Assembly (NCBI GenBank): GCA_002701395.1
Contig: NZVC01000022.1
Location: forward strand, 233,575 to 297,574
Origin: Maritimibacter sp.
GTDB lineage: Bacteria > Pseudomonadota > Alphaproteobacteria > Rhodobacterales > Rhodobacteraceae
DNA length: 64,000 bases
Reading direction: 5' to 3'
Under the pieces are notes generated by a model. The model made no database searches, had not been told where the DNA came from, and saw only the letters and a program-made list of their open reading frames with translations. The position numbers and the translations under genes were made by a program. Position 1 is the stretch's first letter. Every line of letters begins with the position of its first letter. This document shows positions 43,984 to 52,609 of this stretch, piece by piece.

Positions 43984-45354
43984 TCAGCCGAGAACCTCGG
44001 CCACCGCGTCCTTCAGTTTCGACGCGATCTCTTCCGCTTCGGACTCGGTCAGGCAGAACGGCGGCGCGAAGCCAAGGATGTCGCCCTGCGGCATCGCGCG
44101 CGAGATCACGCCACGCGCCAGCAGCGCCGCGTTCACCTTGGCGCCCATGGTCCGGGCCGGGTCGAAGAAGACGCGGCCATCGCGGTTCTCGACGAACTCG
44201 ACCGCGCACAGCAGGCCCTCGCCCCGGATGTCGCCGACGTTCGGGTGATCGCCAAGCGCGTCGGTCAGCGCCGCCTTGAAATGCGCGCCCACCGATCCGG
44301 CGTTCGACACAAGGTTCAGCTCGTCCAGCAGCCGCAGGTTCGCCACGCCGGCCGCCGCGCCGATGGGGTGCGCCGAATAGGTCCAGCCGTGGCCGATGGG
44401 GCCGAACTTGTCGGTGCCCTCTTCCAGCACCTTCCAGACCTTGTCGGACAGGATCGAGCCGGACAACGGCGCATAGGCCGAGGTCAGGCCCTTGGCGATG
44501 GTGATGACGTCGGGCCGGATGCCGTAGTGTTCGGACCCGAACATGGTGCCCAGACGCCCGAAGCCGGTGACGACCTCGTCCGCGATCAGCAGGATGTCGT
44601 GCTTGTCCAGCACCTCCTGGATCGCCTGCCAGTACCCGGCGGGCGGCGGCACAAGACCCCCGGTCCCCAGCGCGGGTTCCCCGATCATCGCGGCGATGGT
44701 GTCGGCGCCCTCGCGCTCGATCAGCGCCTCAAGCTCGGATGCGCAGTGGGCCACGAACTCGGCCTCGGACATCGACAGGTCGTCGCGGCGGAAGTAGTAC
44801 GGCGCCTCGGTGTGGATCACGCGGTCCAGCGGCAGGTCGAACTTCTGCTGGAACGCCGCCAGCCCGGTCAGCGAGCCGGTCATCAGGCCCGAGCCGTGAT
44901 AGCCGCGCCAGCGCGAGATGATCTTCTTCTTCTCGGGCCGGTCGAGGATGTTGTTGTAGTACCAGACCAGCTTGATGTTGGTCTCGTTCGCATCCGACCC
45001 GGACAGGCCGAAGTAGACCTTCGACATGTTCGACGGCGCGCGGTCCAGAACCATCTTGGCCAGCGTGATCGACGCCTCGGTGCCGTGGCCGACATAGGCG
45101 TGGTAATAGGCGATCTCTTTCGCCTGCTCGGCGATGGCCTCGGCGATCTCGGGGCGGCCATAGCCGACGTTGACGCAGTAAAGCCCCGCGAACGCGTCCA
45201 GCAGGCGGTTGCCGTCGCGATCCTCGATGTGGCAGCCCTTGCCGCCCGTCACGACGCGCTGCGGCACGTTGCCCCGCGCGAACTCGGCCAGGTGGGTCGA
45301 GGGGTGGAAGAAGTTCTCGCGGTCCCAGCTTTCAAGCTGGTCGTTCTTCAGCAT
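43984..45354 (-). CDS. Class III omega-aminotransferase
   Basis: The 456-residue PLP enzyme is of the class III (omega-aminotransferase) family. PLP-binding landmarks are the SGSDANETNIKLVWYYNNI region, SRWRGYHGSGLMTGSLTG, DILLIADEVVTGFGRLGTMFGSEHYGIRPDVITIAKGLTSAYAPLSG (Asp and Schiff-base Lys in TIAKGL) and GHGWTYSAHPIGAAAG. It most resembles enzymes acting on GABA, beta-alanine, putrescine or diaminobutyrate (the last called DoeD in ectoine breakdown). The ATG at 45354 has AAGGACG upstream. It follows the aldehyde dehydrogenase gene by 22 bp, so product aldehyde would go directly to the dehydrogenase. Confidence 0.88.
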   Translation of the reverse strand: MLKNDQLESWDRENFFHPSTHLAEFARGNVPQRVVTGGKGCHIEDRDGNRLLDAFAGLYCVNVGYGRPEIAEAIAEQAKEIAYYHAYVGHGTEASITLAKMVLDRAPSNMSKVYFGLSGSDANETNIKLVWYYNNILDRPEKKKIISRWRGYHGSGLMTGSLTGLAAFQQKFDLPLDRVIHTEAPYYFRRDDLSMSEAEFVAHCASELEALIEREGADTIAAMIGEPALGTGGLVPPPAGYWQAIQEVLDKHDILLIADEVVTGFGRLGTMFGSEHYGIRPDVITIAKGLTSAYAPLSGSILSDKVWKVLEEGTDKFGPIGHGWTYSAHPIGAAAGVANLRLLDELNLVSNAGSVGAHFKAALTDALGDHPNVGDIRGEGLLCAVEFVENRDGRVFFDPARTMGAKVNAALLARGVISRAMPQGDILGFAPPFCLTESEAEEIASKLKDAVAEVLG

Positions 45355-45376
45355 GGTGTCGTCCTTCATCTTGTCG

Positions 45377-46852
45377 TCAGCTCCAGTCGCGGCAGACGTA
45401 TTTCAGTTCCATGAATTCCTGCATCCCCAGCCGCGCGCCTTCGCGCCCCAGCCCGGACTGCTTGGCGCCGCCGAACGGGATCGGCGCGCCGGTGACCTTG
45501 GTGCGGTTGACCGCGACCATACCGAATTGCAGCGCGCGGCTAAGCCGGTAGATGCGGCGCGGGTTCAGGCTGTGGACATAGGCCACCAGTCCGTACTCGG
45601 TGTCGTTGGCGCGGGTCACCACCTCTTCCTCGGTGTCGAAGGGCACAAGGGCGGCCACCGGGCCGAAGGTTTCCTCGCGCAGGATCAGGGCGTCTTCCGG
45701 CACGTCGGTCAGCACGGTCGGCTCAAAGAACAGCGGCCCCAGCGCGTGCCGCTTGCCACCACAGGCCAGCTTTGCGCCGCGCTTCAGCGCGTCGGCTACG
45801 TGGGCCTCTTGCTTGGCGACGGCGTTCTCGTTCATCAGCGGGCCGATATCCGGGTCGTCCATGCCGCGCCCGACGGTCAGAGCGACGCTGGCCTCGGTGA
45901 ACTTGGCGCAGAAGCCGTCATAGACGGACCGTTCCACGTAGATCCGGTTCGCGCCAAGGCAGTCCTGCCCCGAGGTCGCCCACTTGGCCTTCATCGTCTC
46001 GGTCACGGCGGCGTCCAGATCGGAATCCGCGAAGACGATGACCGGCGCGTGGCCGCCCAGCTCCATGACCAGTTTCTTCACCGTCGCCGCGCTGTCGCGG
46101 TACAGCAGGCGCCCGACCTCGGTCGAGCCGGTGAAGGACAGCGCCCGGACACGGGTGTCCGAGGTCCATGCCGGCACGATGGTGGGCGCGTCGCCGGTGA
46201 CAAGGTTGAACACCCCGGCAGGCACCCCTGCCCGCTCGGCCAGTTCCATCAGCGCGGTCGCGGAATACGGCGTCTCGGCCGAAGGGTGCGCGACCACGGT
46301 GCAGCCCGCCGCAAGCGCGGCGGCGGCCTTACGGGTCAGCATGGCACTGGGGAAGTTCCACGGCGTGATCAGCGCGACGACGCCCACGGGCTCCAGCCAC
46401 AGCTCGACCTCGGCATCCGGCAGGTGGCTGGTGACGCTTTCGACGTCCGGGCGCTTGGCCTCTTCGGCGTAATATTCGACGAAGCTGGCGGCATAGTCGA
46501 TCTCGCCCCGCGCTTCGGAAATCGGTTTGCCCTGTTCGGCGACCATGATGCGGGCAAGGTCTTCCTTGTGCGCCAGCATCAGGTCGAACCAGCGGCGCAG
46601 GATGGCCGAGCGGTCCTGCGGCAGCATCAGCGACCACGCGGCGAACGCCTTTTGCGCGGCATCCACCGCGACACGGCCCTCGTCCGCGGACAGGCTGGCG
46701 ATCTCGCCGACCACGGTTCCGTCGGCGGGGTTCTTCACCGGCAGCGTCTCGGCGTCAGAGGCGCCGGTCCAGCGGCCGTCGATATACGAAAAGCTGCGAA
46801 AGAGCTTGGGGTCGTCGAGCGTGACACCGGTCACGATGCGGTCCTGTCTCAT
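45377..46852 (-). CDS. gabD: NAD(P)-dependent succinate-semialdehyde-type aldehyde dehydrogenase
   Basis: The 491-residue aldehyde dehydrogenase is of the GabD subfamily. It contains VGVVALITPWNFPSAMLTRKAAAALAAGCTVVAHPSAETPYSA (cofactor binding), FTGSTEVGRLL, KLVMELGGHAPVIVFADSDLD (catalytic Glu) and SGQDCLGANRIYVERSVYDGF (catalytic Cys). EEVVTRANDTEYGLVAYVHS and the C-terminal GLGREGARLGMQEFMELKY are typical. The substrate is most likely succinate or aspartate semialdehyde. The ATG at 46852 has AGGAAGG upstream. It is paired with the class III aminotransferase and an Lrp regulator. Confidence 0.88.
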   Translation of the reverse strand: MRQDRIVTGVTLDDPKLFRSFSYIDGRWTGASDAETLPVKNPADGTVVGEIASLSADEGRVAVDAAQKAFAAWSLMLPQDRSAILRRWFDLMLAHKEDLARIMVAEQGKPISEARGEIDYAASFVEYYAEEAKRPDVESVTSHLPDAEVELWLEPVGVVALITPWNFPSAMLTRKAAAALAAGCTVVAHPSAETPYSATALMELAERAGVPAGVFNLVTGDAPTIVPAWTSDTRVRALSFTGSTEVGRLLYRDSAATVKKLVMELGGHAPVIVFADSDLDAAVTETMKAKWATSGQDCLGANRIYVERSVYDGFCAKFTEASVALTVGRGMDDPDIGPLMNENAVAKQEAHVADALKRGAKLACGGKRHALGPLFFEPTVLTDVPEDALILREETFGPVAALVPFDTEEEVVTRANDTEYGLVAYVHSLNPRRIYRLSRALQFGMVAVNRTKVTGAPIPFGGAKQSGLGREGARLGMQEFMELKYVCRDWS

Positions 46853-46983
46853 GGCGTGCGGCCTTCCTAGGGGCATTGCAGATGCCGCAAGATTACCTGC
46901 GCCTTGGCAGAAAGTGGCTCTGTTATGCACCGGTCCGGCAGAGGATCTCTCTGTCTATCCGGGCCAACCCGAGGAATCCTCGG

Positions 46984-47460
46984 TCAGAGGCCTGGAATGG
47001 GGTTCGGCACGTCCTTGACCTGCTTGGTCACGACATACCCGAAATAGCGGTCGATCCCGATCGCGCCGTCCAACAGTTCATCCATCAGGCGCTGGTACCC
47101 GTCGATGTCCCCGACCACGAGATGCAGCATATAGTCGACCCCGCCCCCCAGCGCCCAGCAGCCGCGAACCTCGTCGCGGTCGCGGATCGCGTCCTCGAAC
47201 CGGCGGAACGCGTCGGCCTTGTGGTTCGCCAGCGTGATCTCGACCATGACCTCGGTCACCGGGGCGATCTTGCGAATGTCGACCATCGCCCGGTAGCCGG
47301 TGATGAACCCGGCCTGTTCCAGCTTCTTCAGGCGTTCCCAGCAGGGCGTCGGCGACAGGTTCACCGCCTCGGCCAACGCGGTCTTGGGCATCCGGCCATT
47401 GACCTGAAGCGCGCGAAGGATCGCGAAATCGTAACTGTCGAGCTTCGGGCCGCGCATCAT
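46984..47460 (-). CDS. Lrp/AsnC family transcriptional regulator
   Basis: The 158-residue protein has an N-terminal winged helix (KLDSYDFAILRALQVNGRMPKTALAEAVNLSPTPCWERLKKLEQAGFITGYRAMVDI). A C-terminal RAM effector domain follows (VMVEITLANHKADAFRRFEDAIRDRDEVRGCWALGGGVDYMLHLVVGDIDGYQRLMDELLD). LSPTPCWERLKKLE is the recognition helix. It lies just upstream of the dehydrogenase and aminotransferase genes in the same direction and probably senses their amino-acid substrate. The arrangement resembles DoeX with the doeCD genes of ectoine breakdown. Confidence 0.88.
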   Translation of the reverse strand: MMRGPKLDSYDFAILRALQVNGRMPKTALAEAVNLSPTPCWERLKKLEQAGFITGYRAMVDIRKIAPVTEVMVEITLANHKADAFRRFEDAIRDRDEVRGCWALGGGVDYMLHLVVGDIDGYQRLMDELLDGAIGIDRYFGYVVTKQVKDVPNPIPGL

Positions 47461-47559
47461 GCGGGGATCACCCTTTCGGTTCGCCGGTTCGGTTATCATG
47501 TATCGGATACAGCCCATACCCAGCCCGGGGCAAAGGGTAAAGACGCCCGCGATCCGGGG

Positions 47560-48606
47560 TCAGGCGGACCCGTCGGGAGTTATCGCTCGGACGCTGTCGC
47601 GTTCGACCAGGGTCGGCTGCACCAGAAAGCGCGACACCGGCGCGCCCACGGACGGGGCATCTGCCTTCGGCGCCTCGATCATGCCGATCAGCTGATCCGC
47701 CGCTGTCTGGCCCAGCATGTCGACATGCTGCGTGATGACCGAGATCGCGGGGCGCACCATCTCTGTCCAGTTCGCGTCGTCATAGGCGACGAGCGAGATG
47801 TCGTCGGGCACCGACAGCCCCTGATCCTGAAGCGCGGTGTACAAAAGCTGCGCGACTTGGCTGTTGGCGGCGAAGATGGCGGTGACCCCCTGCTGGACGA
47901 GCCGGGGCACCACGGTCCGCAGCGCGGTCTCGATATCCTCGCGGGTGTCGCCAAGCTTGACACACAGGTCCTCGGGCGGGGTCAGCCCCGCGCGAGTGAA
48001 GGCGTCGCGCCAGCCCGCGATCCGCTCGAAGCCGGTGGTCCAGCGGTCGTGGTCGACCAACACCGCGATGTCGCGGTGGCCGCTGGACAGCAGGTGCTCT
48101 GTCGCGATCACGCCGCCCGCCCGGTTGTCGCCGCCGATCAGCGAGTAGCGGCTGCTGACCGAACGGTCGAGTTGCAGGGTGCAGATCCCATAGTCCTCGA
48201 CCCGCGCCAGCGCCTCGTCCGACACGGGCGTCATCGCGATCCCGCCAACGCCCATCGCCAGAAGCGACTCGACGGCGGCTTTCTCCTCGCCCGGATCGGC
48301 ACCGTCGATGATCAGCACGACCTCATAGCCGCGACGGCGGGCGACGCTTTGGAAGCCGGTGGCAAGCTGGGCATAGAACGGGTCAAGCAGGCTGGACACG
48401 ACCAGCCCCACCTGCGTGCTGGACCGGCGGCGCAGGTTGCGTGCGGTCAGGTCGGGGACGTATCCCATGCGGCGCGCAGCCTCGACGACCCGCGCCTTCA
48501 CCTCTGCCGCGACGTATCCCTTGCCCGACAGGGCGCGAGAGACGGTGGAACTCGATAGCCCAAGCTCCTTCGAGATATCCCCGATCCGTACCCGTTTATC
48601 CGACAA
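47560..48606 (-). CDS. LacI family transcriptional regulator of the mannosidase/sulfatase locus
   Basis: The 348-residue protein has an N-terminal HTH (RIGDISKELGLSSSTVSRALSGKGYVAAEVKARVVEAARRMGYVPDLTARNL) with hinge helix and a periplasmic-binding-protein-like effector domain (TQVGLVVSSLLDPFYAQLATGFQSVARRRGYEVVLIID...). It is the last gene of the leftward operon and overlaps the aldolase gene by 11 bases. The start is TTG at 48606, with GGAG 13 bases upstream; no ATG or GTG precedes the HTH. Two LacI-type palindromes at 53600 and 53743 in the divergent promoter region are its likely operators. Confidence 0.87.
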   Translation of the reverse strand: MSDKRVRIGDISKELGLSSSTVSRALSGKGYVAAEVKARVVEAARRMGYVPDLTARNLRRRSSTQVGLVVSSLLDPFYAQLATGFQSVARRRGYEVVLIIDGADPGEEKAAVESLLAMGVGGIAMTPVSDEALARVEDYGICTLQLDRSVSSRYSLIGGDNRAGGVIATEHLLSSGHRDIAVLVDHDRWTTGFERIAGWRDAFTRAGLTPPEDLCVKLGDTREDIETALRTVVPRLVQQGVTAIFAANSQVAQLLYTALQDQGLSVPDDISLVAYDDANWTEMVRPAISVITQHVDMLGQTAADQLIGMIEAPKADAPSVGAPVSRFLVQPTLVERDSVRAITPDGSA

Positions 48607-49519
48607 GCTGACCCGTACTCCGCGTTGTTCCGGCCTCGATAGCGGCCAGATGCCGCCGGATCAACGTGTCTGCGGCAAACAGGCTGGTGCAATCGCCCGG
48701 AGTCGTGCCGCGTTCCAGCTTGCGGGCGTGGCTGTTCAGCCCCAGCCCCTCGCGCTTGGCCAGCAGCAGCTTGGCGGACGCGGGATAGTTCTTTTCCAGC
48801 GCCGCGTCGGTCGCGGCCAGCAGCAACGACAGGGTGTCGTCCGCCTCGGACGCGGCCAAAGGCAGCGCACGGGGGTGAATGTTGGCCATCAGCCCGCAGA
48901 ACCCGCCTGCCCCCAGCGCAAAGGATGCCCGGAACGACGCCATTTCGGCGTTTAGCAGCGTCAGCGGGGTTCCGGCAGCCAGCGCGACGCGGCGCCCGAT
49001 CCGGTCGAGGTCAAGGCAGGTGTCTTTATAGAACACGAACCGGCCGGACTGCGCGGCATGGGCGAAGACGTCGTCCGAAAGCAGGCGCTTGAACGGGCGC
49101 GGCGCTTCGTACAGGCCGAGATCGCCGGTGGTGTCGGCAACGATCCGGTCCAGCGCGGCACACACGGCGGCATCATCCGCGTCTTGCGGCGCAAGATGCG
49201 CGGTCAGCAGAACGGCGGTGTCCGCCCCTGCCCCATGCGCGATGTCGATCACCCGCGCCCAGTCGTCGGGGCCTTCGGGATAGACCGCCGCCGCCAGCCG
49301 GATCTGTCCCGCAGCCGCCGTGACGCAGGTGCGCAGGATGGCCAGCCTCTCGGCTTCGGACAGGACAAAGGGTTCCGCCGACAAGCCGGTGACCAAAAGG
49401 CCCGTGACACCGGCGCGGATGTTGAAGGCGACAAGATCGGCAAGCGCGTCGTGATCGACCTGTCCGCGCGCATCGAACGGCGTCACAAGCGGCGGCCAGA
49501 TTTCGGGGGTACGGGTCAT
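48596..49519 (-). CDS. DapA/NanA superfamily aldolase-like protein
   Basis: The 307-residue protein has the class I aldolase fold of dihydrodipicolinate synthase and N-acetylneuraminate lyase. The N-terminus reads IWPPLVTPFDARGQVDHDALADLVAFNIRAGVTGLLVTGLSAEPFVLSEAER. Tyr137 (GDLGLYEAP) and Lys165 (GRFVFYKDTCLDL) match the catalytic tyrosine and Schiff-base lysine of the family. The usual GTTGE motif reads VTGLSAEP, so the keto-acid carboxylate site differs and the substrate is probably not that of DapA. Its place between a mannosidase and a LacI regulator points to cleavage of a sugar-derived 2-keto acid. The start at 49519 is 2 bp after the mannosidase stop. Confidence 0.8.
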   Translation of the reverse strand: MTRTPEIWPPLVTPFDARGQVDHDALADLVAFNIRAGVTGLLVTGLSAEPFVLSEAERLAILRTCVTAAAGQIRLAAAVYPEGPDDWARVIDIAHGAGADTAVLLTAHLAPQDADDAAVCAALDRIVADTTGDLGLYEAPRPFKRLLSDDVFAHAAQSGRFVFYKDTCLDLDRIGRRVALAAGTPLTLLNAEMASFRASFALGAGGFCGLMANIHPRALPLAASEADDTLSLLLAATDAALEKNYPASAKLLLAKREGLGLNSHARKLERGTTPGDCTSLFAADTLIRRHLAAIEAGTTRSTGQLVG

Positions 49520-49521
49520 GG

Positions 49522-52017
49522 TCACACCCCGTCCGACAGGCGCGGCAGCGGGTGATCGGGCGGGAATTCCAGCAGATCCACCCGGAACGGCGCGCCAGAG
49601 GCCGGCACCACCCACGTTCCGATCTCCAGCGGGTTCAGCGCGACGGCCAGCGTCTGCCCGCCAAGGAAATGCAGGGTCAGATCCGCCGAGGTCGGCGCGT
49701 CCGTGTCGTTGGCAAAGCGCAGAACTGTAGCGTCGGTATCGTCTTCCCACGCCTTGATCGCCGTCAGCCGGATCGCGGGCGCGTCATCAAGGCCAGAGAT
49801 CCCGCTGCCTTCCGCCGCCAAGGGTCCATCGTGGAAGCTTTCCATCATTACCCGGGGTGGCGCGGTCATCAGGTCGGCCAGCCGGTGCGCCCCGGCCATG
49901 TCGCCCCCCGACTGCGGCAAAAGCCGCACGGTGAAATGCTGACGGCCCTGATCCTGATAGTGGTAATGCTCTCCCTCGCTCAGTTCGCGCGGGTCGTGCC
50001 ATGCGTAAACCGGGCTGCGCGCGGCGGTGATGCCGATATCGCCGCCGTCGCAGTCATAGGCGTATTTCGCATCGTTCAGCACCGTCAGGCGGCGGTCGCC
50101 GTCCGCGACGCTGACCCACCGCTGACCCGGATACTCTTTGGCATCAGCGGGCCGTTCCAGCGCGCCGTGCTGCATCTGGTACAGCGCAGACTCCGATTGG
50201 ATGGCAGACGGATAGCGCAGCTTCAGCACCGACATCTTCTCGTGCCAGTCAAGCTCGCAGCGGATTTCCAGCGACGTCGCCCCTGCGTCCAGCACGAAGA
50301 ACTCGGTCAGCGTCGACGCGCCAAGGCGCGAGATGACCTTGACCGTGGCGCGCACCGGGCCCTTGTCGACCAGCACCACCTCTTCGACCTCGAACGATTG
50401 GCCCGGGCCGACATAGGTTTCGACCCTGTGGCCCCAAGTGTCGGACGTGTCCTCTGACACCACTGTGTGCCGCGCACCGGCGGGCGGGGGAAAGTTCTGA
50501 CCGTCGGCCAGCGTCACCAGTTCCGACAACCAGCCGGTGTCCGGGTCGATCGTCACCCGCAGGTGCGCGTTCACAAGCGTCAGCCCCTCTGCCCGCACGG
50601 CGTCGGGCGCCACCTCGGGACGCGCCGGAACCTGCCGTAGCCGGTACAGCTTGTGCCCCAGCGCCGGCAGAGCGGCGCGGAAGGCGATGCGGCCGCGCAG
50701 GCGATCACGGAAAATGTCCGCCTCGCGCAGCGTGGCATCGGCGCGGATGCGCTGCCATTCGACGGGGTTGCCGTCTTCATCCGTCAGGGCCCAATCGCCG
50801 GGAAGGAAGGATACTTCGACCTCTGCCGTCACCTCGACCGGGTGCGGATGCGGGTTGAACACCAGAACGGGCTGCGTCGTCTCGTCCTCGGGGATCGAGA
50901 TGTCGCGGGCCGTGGTCTGCATCGCAAGGTTCACGACCCGGTCGGCCACGTCCATCGCGCCGCCGATCTGATGTGCGGCGTCTTCGTAGCAAACGCGCAG
51001 CGAGCTTCCCGGAAGGATGTCGTGGAACTGGTTGAACAGCAGCGTTTTCCAAGCGTCGGTCAGCGCCGTCGCCGGATAGGTCATCGCCCCGCGCCGAGCA
51101 GCCAGCGTGGCGTAGCGTTCCGCCTCGACCAGCGCGGCTTCGGCGCGGACGTTCATCGCCTTGATCCCGGAATGCGCGGCGTAGCACCCGGCGGCGTGGC
51201 GTTGCAGTTCGCCGGTCCAGCCGGGCACGTCGACGCCGCCATCGCGCACCGATTTGAGATAGCGGTCGGGGCCGGACATGGTCAGTTGCCCCTGCGCGCC
51301 CGAGGCGTCGATCCGCGCGATGCTTTCAAGATTGCGCCGGGTCGGGCCGCCGCCGTGGTTGCCCACGCCGTAGAACACCATCGCCTCGCCCGTCACGCTG
51401 GGCGCGATGCCGTCCACCGCCGCATTCAGGTGTTCGTCCACCGCCTCGGCGGTCGAGCAATACTGGTGCGGGATGCGGTAGGCCAGCACGCGCGCGCCAC
51501 CGAAGCCTTCCCACTCGAACACCGTGTGCGGCATCTCGGTCTCTTCCAGTCCAGGCCGCAGGAAGCAGTAGCCGTCGATGCGGTGCCCCTGAAGGATCTG
51601 CGGCAGCACCACGGAATGGCCGAACGGGTCAGCGTTCAGCCCGACGCCCGCGATGCCGCCGAAATGCTCCAGCAGGTATCGCTGCCCCAGCAGACCGTGC
51701 CGCACGAATGCCTCTAGCGACGGCAGGTTGCAGTCGGGCTCGACCCACCAGCCGCCCACCATCGCGATGCGACCGGCGGCGACCAGATCCTGAAGCTGCG
51801 CGAACAGCGCGGGGTCGGATTCGCGGATCCAGTCCACCACGGCCATCTGTTCGAAGGTGAAGACATAGTCCGGGTTCTCGGCCAGCAGATTGACCGCCGC
51901 GTGCAGGGTTGCGCGGGCTTCCTGATACCCTTCGGTCCAGCGCCACAGCCAGACGGGGTCAAGGTGCGCGTGACCGACCATGTAGATACGGTCGAATCGG
52001 GGATCGTCAGCGGACAT
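49522..52017 (-). CDS. GH38 alpha-mannosidase, cytoplasmic
   Basis: The 831-residue retaining glycosidase belongs to GH38. The zinc site and nucleophile are visible. MVGHAHLDPVWLWRW (residues 13-27) supplies His16 (or His18) and Asp20. GLNADPFGHSVVLPQIL supplies Asp130, the nucleophile, within DPFGHS. VGNHGGGPTRRNLESI near residue 230 supplies another ligand. A mid-domain (LFNQFHDILPGSSLRVCYEDA) and a C-terminal beta domain follow. There is no signal peptide, so substrate must be imported. GH38 acts on alpha-mannosides, including N-glycan mannose and mannosylglycerate. GGAGG precedes the ATG. It lies 4 bp after the SIS gene. Confidence 0.9.
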   Translation of the reverse strand: MSADDPRFDRIYMVGHAHLDPVWLWRWTEGYQEARATLHAAVNLLAENPDYVFTFEQMAVVDWIRESDPALFAQLQDLVAAGRIAMVGGWWVEPDCNLPSLEAFVRHGLLGQRYLLEHFGGIAGVGLNADPFGHSVVLPQILQGHRIDGYCFLRPGLEETEMPHTVFEWEGFGGARVLAYRIPHQYCSTAEAVDEHLNAAVDGIAPSVTGEAMVFYGVGNHGGGPTRRNLESIARIDASGAQGQLTMSGPDRYLKSVRDGGVDVPGWTGELQRHAAGCYAAHSGIKAMNVRAEAALVEAERYATLAARRGAMTYPATALTDAWKTLLFNQFHDILPGSSLRVCYEDAAHQIGGAMDVADRVVNLAMQTTARDISIPEDETTQPVLVFNPHPHPVEVTAEVEVSFLPGDWALTDEDGNPVEWQRIRADATLREADIFRDRLRGRIAFRAALPALGHKLYRLRQVPARPEVAPDAVRAEGLTLVNAHLRVTIDPDTGWLSELVTLADGQNFPPPAGARHTVVSEDTSDTWGHRVETYVGPGQSFEVEEVVLVDKGPVRATVKVISRLGASTLTEFFVLDAGATSLEIRCELDWHEKMSVLKLRYPSAIQSESALYQMQHGALERPADAKEYPGQRWVSVADGDRRLTVLNDAKYAYDCDGGDIGITAARSPVYAWHDPRELSEGEHYHYQDQGRQHFTVRLLPQSGGDMAGAHRLADLMTAPPRVMMESFHDGPLAAEGSGISGLDDAPAIRLTAIKAWEDDTDATVLRFANDTDAPTSADLTLHFLGGQTLAVALNPLEIGTWVVPASGAPFRVDLLEFPPDHPLPRLSDGV

Positions 52018-52021
52018 GTCG

Positions 52022-52606
52022 TCAGGCCTCCGTAGAGAGTTGTGTGGCGAATTGGTCGATGCGCGCGCAGATCAGATGCATCGCAAGCTGGTGCATCTCT
52101 TGAATCCGCGCGGTGGTGGTGCTGGGCGAGATGAAGGCGTGGTCCGCGTCCCGCGCGGCGTCGCGCCCGGCTTCGCCGGTGAACAGTACGGTGGCCGCCC
52201 CCGCGGCGCGCGCGGCGTCGAGCCCTTTGACCACGTTGGCCGAGCGGCCGCTGGTGGTGAAGCCCACCGCGATGTCACCGGGGCGCGCGTGGGCCCGAAG
52301 CTGCCGGGCGAACACCTCGTCGAAGGCATAGTCGTTGCCGATGCAGGTCAGCGCCGCGACGTCCGCCGGCAGCGCCAGCGCCGCCAGCGGCGCGCGTTCC
52401 GCCTTGTAGCGGCCCACGAGTTCGCCGGTGAAATGCAACGCTTCGGACGCGCTGCCGCCGTTGCCGAATGCGTATAGCCGCCCGTCGCCCGACAGGCTGT
52501 CCCAGATCGCGGCGGCGATCTTTTCTATCCCCGCCACCTCGGCGCGCATGGCGTCGGCCATGTGGAAATGCGCCTCGATCTCGTCCCGCATCAGGGTATC
52601 GCCCAT
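52022..52606 (-). CDS. SIS domain phosphosugar isomerase (GmhA-like)
   Basis: The 194-residue SIS protein has YAFGNGGSASEALHFTGELVGRYKAERAPLAALAL near residues 45-79, GDIAVGFTTSGRSANVVKGLDAARAAGAATVLFTGE near 110-145 and IQEMHQLAMHLICARIDQF near 168-186. These match the GmhA sedoheptulose-7-phosphate isomerase group (GNGGSA, SGxSxN, QExH). In this operon it more probably isomerises the phosphorylated product of the ROK kinase, for example a hexose 6-phosphate. AGGAGG lies ten bases before the ATG. It is 3 bp downstream of the ROK gene. Confidence 0.85.
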   Translation of the reverse strand: MGDTLMRDEIEAHFHMADAMRAEVAGIEKIAAAIWDSLSGDGRLYAFGNGGSASEALHFTGELVGRYKAERAPLAALALPADVAALTCIGNDYAFDEVFARQLRAHARPGDIAVGFTTSGRSANVVKGLDAARAAGAATVLFTGEAGRDAARDADHAFISPSTTTARIQEMHQLAMHLICARIDQFATQLSTEA

Positions 52607-52609
52607 CGT

